The notes beneath the pieces are model-generated. The model was not told the DNA's origin. It worked only from the letters and a program-made list of their open reading frames with translations, and made no database searches. Positions 61,601 to 64,000 of a stretch of 64,000 nucleotides of DNA are shown here, one piece after another. Source of the stretch: Mastigias papua (Eukaryota > Cnidaria > Scyphozoa > Rhizostomeae > Mastigiidae). Numbering within the stretch: position 1 is the first letter of the stretch; each line of letters begins with the position of its first letter. A program made the position numbers and the translations under genes. Where the stretch lies: positions 5,603,868-5,667,867 of the forward strand of contig OZ025274.1 in NCBI GenBank assembly GCA_964019165.1, written 5' to 3'.

Positions 61601-64000
61601 GCAGATTGAAAAGAGATGAAAATGAGCGATGTTTGGCCAAAAAGTAAGGTTATAGCCTTGGTATTTTGGTGAAAAATGACCAAATTTGAAATTGATTCAT
61701 TTTGATTGCAGATTGAAAAGTGATGAAAATGAGCGATGTTTGGCCAAAAAGTAAGGCTATAGCCTTGGTATTTTGGTGAAAAATGACCAAATTTGAAATT
61801 CATTCAGTTTGATTGCAGATTGAAAAGTGATGAAACTGAGCGATGTTTGGCCAAAAAGTAAGGCTATAGCCTTGGTAGTTTGGGTGGAAAATGACCAAAT
61901 TTGAAATTCATTCATGTTGATTGCAGATTGAAAAGTGATGAAAATGAGCGATGTTTGGCCAAAAAGTAAGGCTATAGCCTTGGTATTTTGGTGAAAAATG
62001 ACCAAATTCGAAATTCATTCATTTTGATTGCAGATTGAAAACTGATGAAAATGGGCGATTTTTGGCCAAAAAGTAAGGCTATAGCCTTGGTATTTTGGTG
62101 ACAAATGACCAAATTTGAAATTGATTGATTTTGATTGCAGATTGAAAAGTGATGAAAATGAGCGATGTTTGGCCAAAAAGTAAGGCTATAGCCTTGGTAT
62201 TTTGGTGAAAAATGACCAAATTTGAAATTGATTCATTTTGATTGCAGATTGAAAAGTGATGAAAATGAGCGATGTTTGGCCAAAAAGTAAGGCTATAGCC
62301 TTGGTATGTTGGTTGACCAAATTTGAAATTCATTCAGTTTGATTGCAGATTGAAAAGTGATGAAACTGAGCGATGTTTGGCCAAAAAGTAAGGCTATAGC
62401 CTTGGTAGTTTGGTGGAAAATGACCAAATTTGAAATTCATTCATGTTGATTGCAGATTGAAAAGTGATGAAAATGAGCGATGTTTGGCCAAAAAGTAAGG
62501 CTATAGCCTTGGTATTTTGGTGAAAAATGACCAAATTCGAAATTCATTCATTTTGATTGCAGATTGAAAAGTGATGAAAATGAGCGATGTTTGGCCAAAA
62601 AGTAAGGCTATAGCCTTGGTATTTTGGTGAAAAATGACCAAATTTGAAATTGATTGATTTTGATTGCAGATTGAAAAGTGATGAAAATGAGCGATGTTTG
62701 GCCAAAAAGTAAGGCTATAGCCTTTGTAGTTTGGTGGAAAATGACCAAAATTTGAAATTCATTCATGTTGATTGCAGATTGAAAAGTGATGAAAATGAGC
62801 GATGTTTGGCCAAAAAGTAAGGGCTATAGCCTTGGTATTTTGGTGACAAATGACCAAATTTGAAATTGATTGATTTTGATTGCAGATGAAAAGTGATGAA
62901 AATGAGCGATGTTTGGCCAAACAGTAAGGCTATAGCCTTGGTATTTTGGTGGAAAATGACCAAATTTGAAATTGATTCATTTTGATTGCAGATTGAAAAG
63001 TGATGAAAATGAGCGATGTTTGGCCAAAAAGTAAGGCTATAGCCTTGGTATTTTGGTGAAAAATGACCAAATTTGAAATTCATTCATTTTGATTGCAGAT
63101 TGAAAACTGATGAAAATGAGCGATTTTTGGCCAAAAAGTAAGGCTATAGCCTTGGTATTTTGGTGACAAATGACCAAATTTGAAATTGATTGATTTTGAT
63201 TGCAGATTGAAAAGTGATGAAAATGAGCGATGTTTGGCCAAAAAGTAAGGCTATAGCCTTGGTATTTTGGTGGAAAATGACCAAATTTGAAATTGATTCA
63301 TTTTGATTGCAGATTGAAAAGTGATGAAAATGAGCGATGTTTGGCCAAAAAGTAAGGCTATAGCCTTGGTATTTTGGTGAAAAATGACCAAATTTGAAAT
63401 TCATTCATTTTGATTGCAGATTGAAAACTGATGAAAATGAGCGATTTTTGGCCAAAAAGTAAGGCTATAGCCTTGGTATTTTGGTGACAAATGACCAAAT
63501 TTGAAATTGATTGATTTTGATTGCAGATTGAAAAGTGATGAAAATGAGCGATGTTTGGCCAAAAAGTAAGGCTATAGCCTTGGTATTTTGGTGAAAAATG
63601 ACCAAATTTGAAATTCATTCAGTTCGATTGCAGATTGAAAAGTGATGAAAATGAGCGATGTTTGGCCAAAAAGTAAGGCTATAGCCTTGGTATTTTGGTG
63701 AAAAATGACCAAATTTGAAATTCATTCAGTTTGATTGCAGATTGAAAAGTGATGAAAATGAGCAATGTTTTGGCCAAACAGTAAGGCTATAGCCTTGGTA
63801 TTTTGGTGAAAATGACCAAAATTTGAAATTGATTCATTTTTGATTGCAGATTGAAAAGTGATGAAAATGAGCGATGTTTGGCCAAAAAGTAAGGCTATAG
63901 CCTTGGTATTTTGGTGAAAAATGACCAAATTTGAAATTCATTCATTTTGATTGCAGATTGAAAACTGATGAAAATGAGCGATTTTTGGCCAAAAAGTAAG
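58660..64000. repeat. Indel-bearing part of the satellite array
   Basis: Small length changes appear here after a long stretch without any: -1 near 58,669, +1 near 58,938, +1 near 59,311, -1 near 59,648, +1 near 61,881, a loss of about 10 bp near 62,311, +1 near 62,748, +1 near 62,821, -1 near 62,886, and several between 63,765 and 63,840. Most fall in homopolymers. Either the array loses homogeneity towards another edge, or sequence quality drops. Confidence 0.8.

Larger units (their letters stand above)
29757..64000. repeat. 107-bp satellite array, right arm (about 320 monomers, open at window end)
   Basis: The same monomer continues in the same orientation and register. Sites at the same place in the monomer stay exact multiples of 107 bp apart from 29,764 to at least 58,547, then small indels appear. 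Variant monomers are regional: CAGTCAGTTTGACTG is found only up to 43,932, AACAAGTAATGCTATAGCC mainly from 45,161 to about 57,250, and CATTCATGTTGATTG mainly from about 48,860 to 62,760. The array does not end in the window. A centromeric or heterochromatic location is plausible but not shown by sequence. Confidence 0.97.

Noticed and set aside
11944..63928. Well over 100 minus-strand open frames of about 60-120 codons with near-identical proteins (for example FKFGHFSPKYQGYS)
   Set aside because: They are the satellite read in successive frames. Since 107 is not a multiple of three, each frame passes through all three phases and stops at the TAG inside AAGGCTATAGCCTT. They lack consistent ATG starts and show no coding constraint.
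12199..64000. CENP-B box in the satellite
   Set aside because: No monomer variant I read fits the TTCG....A..CGGG pattern; the only TTCG comes from a rare CAGTTCGATTG variant.
1..64000. tRNA, rRNA or other structured RNA genes
   Set aside because: No cloverleaf with conserved A and B boxes and no rRNA segment was recognised by eye; a covariance search would be needed to exclude small RNAs.

Overview
The window looks like nuclear DNA of an animal, most likely a marine invertebrate. It is AT-rich and almost gene-free, it has GT-AG splice-like signals and several eukaryotic transposon remnants, and about 70% of it is satellite DNA. The species cannot be named from the sequence; a cnidarian-like host is only a guess.

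Layout. (1) 1-10,889 is unique-looking DNA. It holds a broken hAT transposase end (3-209), a 1.85-kb non-autonomous DNA transposon with 5-bp target duplication (3,249-5,102), a 0.5-kb MITE-like element (7,554-8,056), probable LINE-derived stretches, and one credible host gene. That gene encodes a D-Ala-D-Ala-ligase-like ATP-grasp enzyme. Its main exon is 8,226-9,281, and a candidate first exon, ending in the ATG itself, lies at 6,089-6,091. (2) 10,890-12,198 is the decayed edge of a satellite. (3) 12,199-23,218 and 29,757-64,000 are two arms of one head-to-tail 107-bp satellite, about 103 and 320 monomers, running off the right end. (4) 23,217-29,756 is a tyrosine-recombinase retrotransposon of the Ngaro/PAT type, inserted in the satellite. 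It has split direct repeats in the order A1 - genes - B1-A2 - minisatellite - B2.

The retrotransposon carries Gag (SAP-like motif, CCHC knuckle), reverse transcriptase, RNase H and a tyrosine recombinase. The A copies are identical over 184 bp and the B copies differ at one base in 295, so the insertion is young. RT is nevertheless broken by a -1 shift at a T run, and YR has no upstream ATG. Removing 23,219-29,756 restores the 107-bp register exactly. Both junctions can be explained by one crossover at a shared AA. This fits integration of a circular DNA by the recombinase, without target duplication.

The most unusual signals are: the precise insertion at a satellite variant that resembles the element's own B end (GGCGnnAA); an 81-bp minisatellite between A2 and B2 whose two hairpin types differ by a compensatory base-pair change; about 370 monomers without net indels followed by a cluster of small indels near the right end; and an ATP-grasp enzyme that keeps the ATP and metal residues but lacks residues expected for D-Ala binding.
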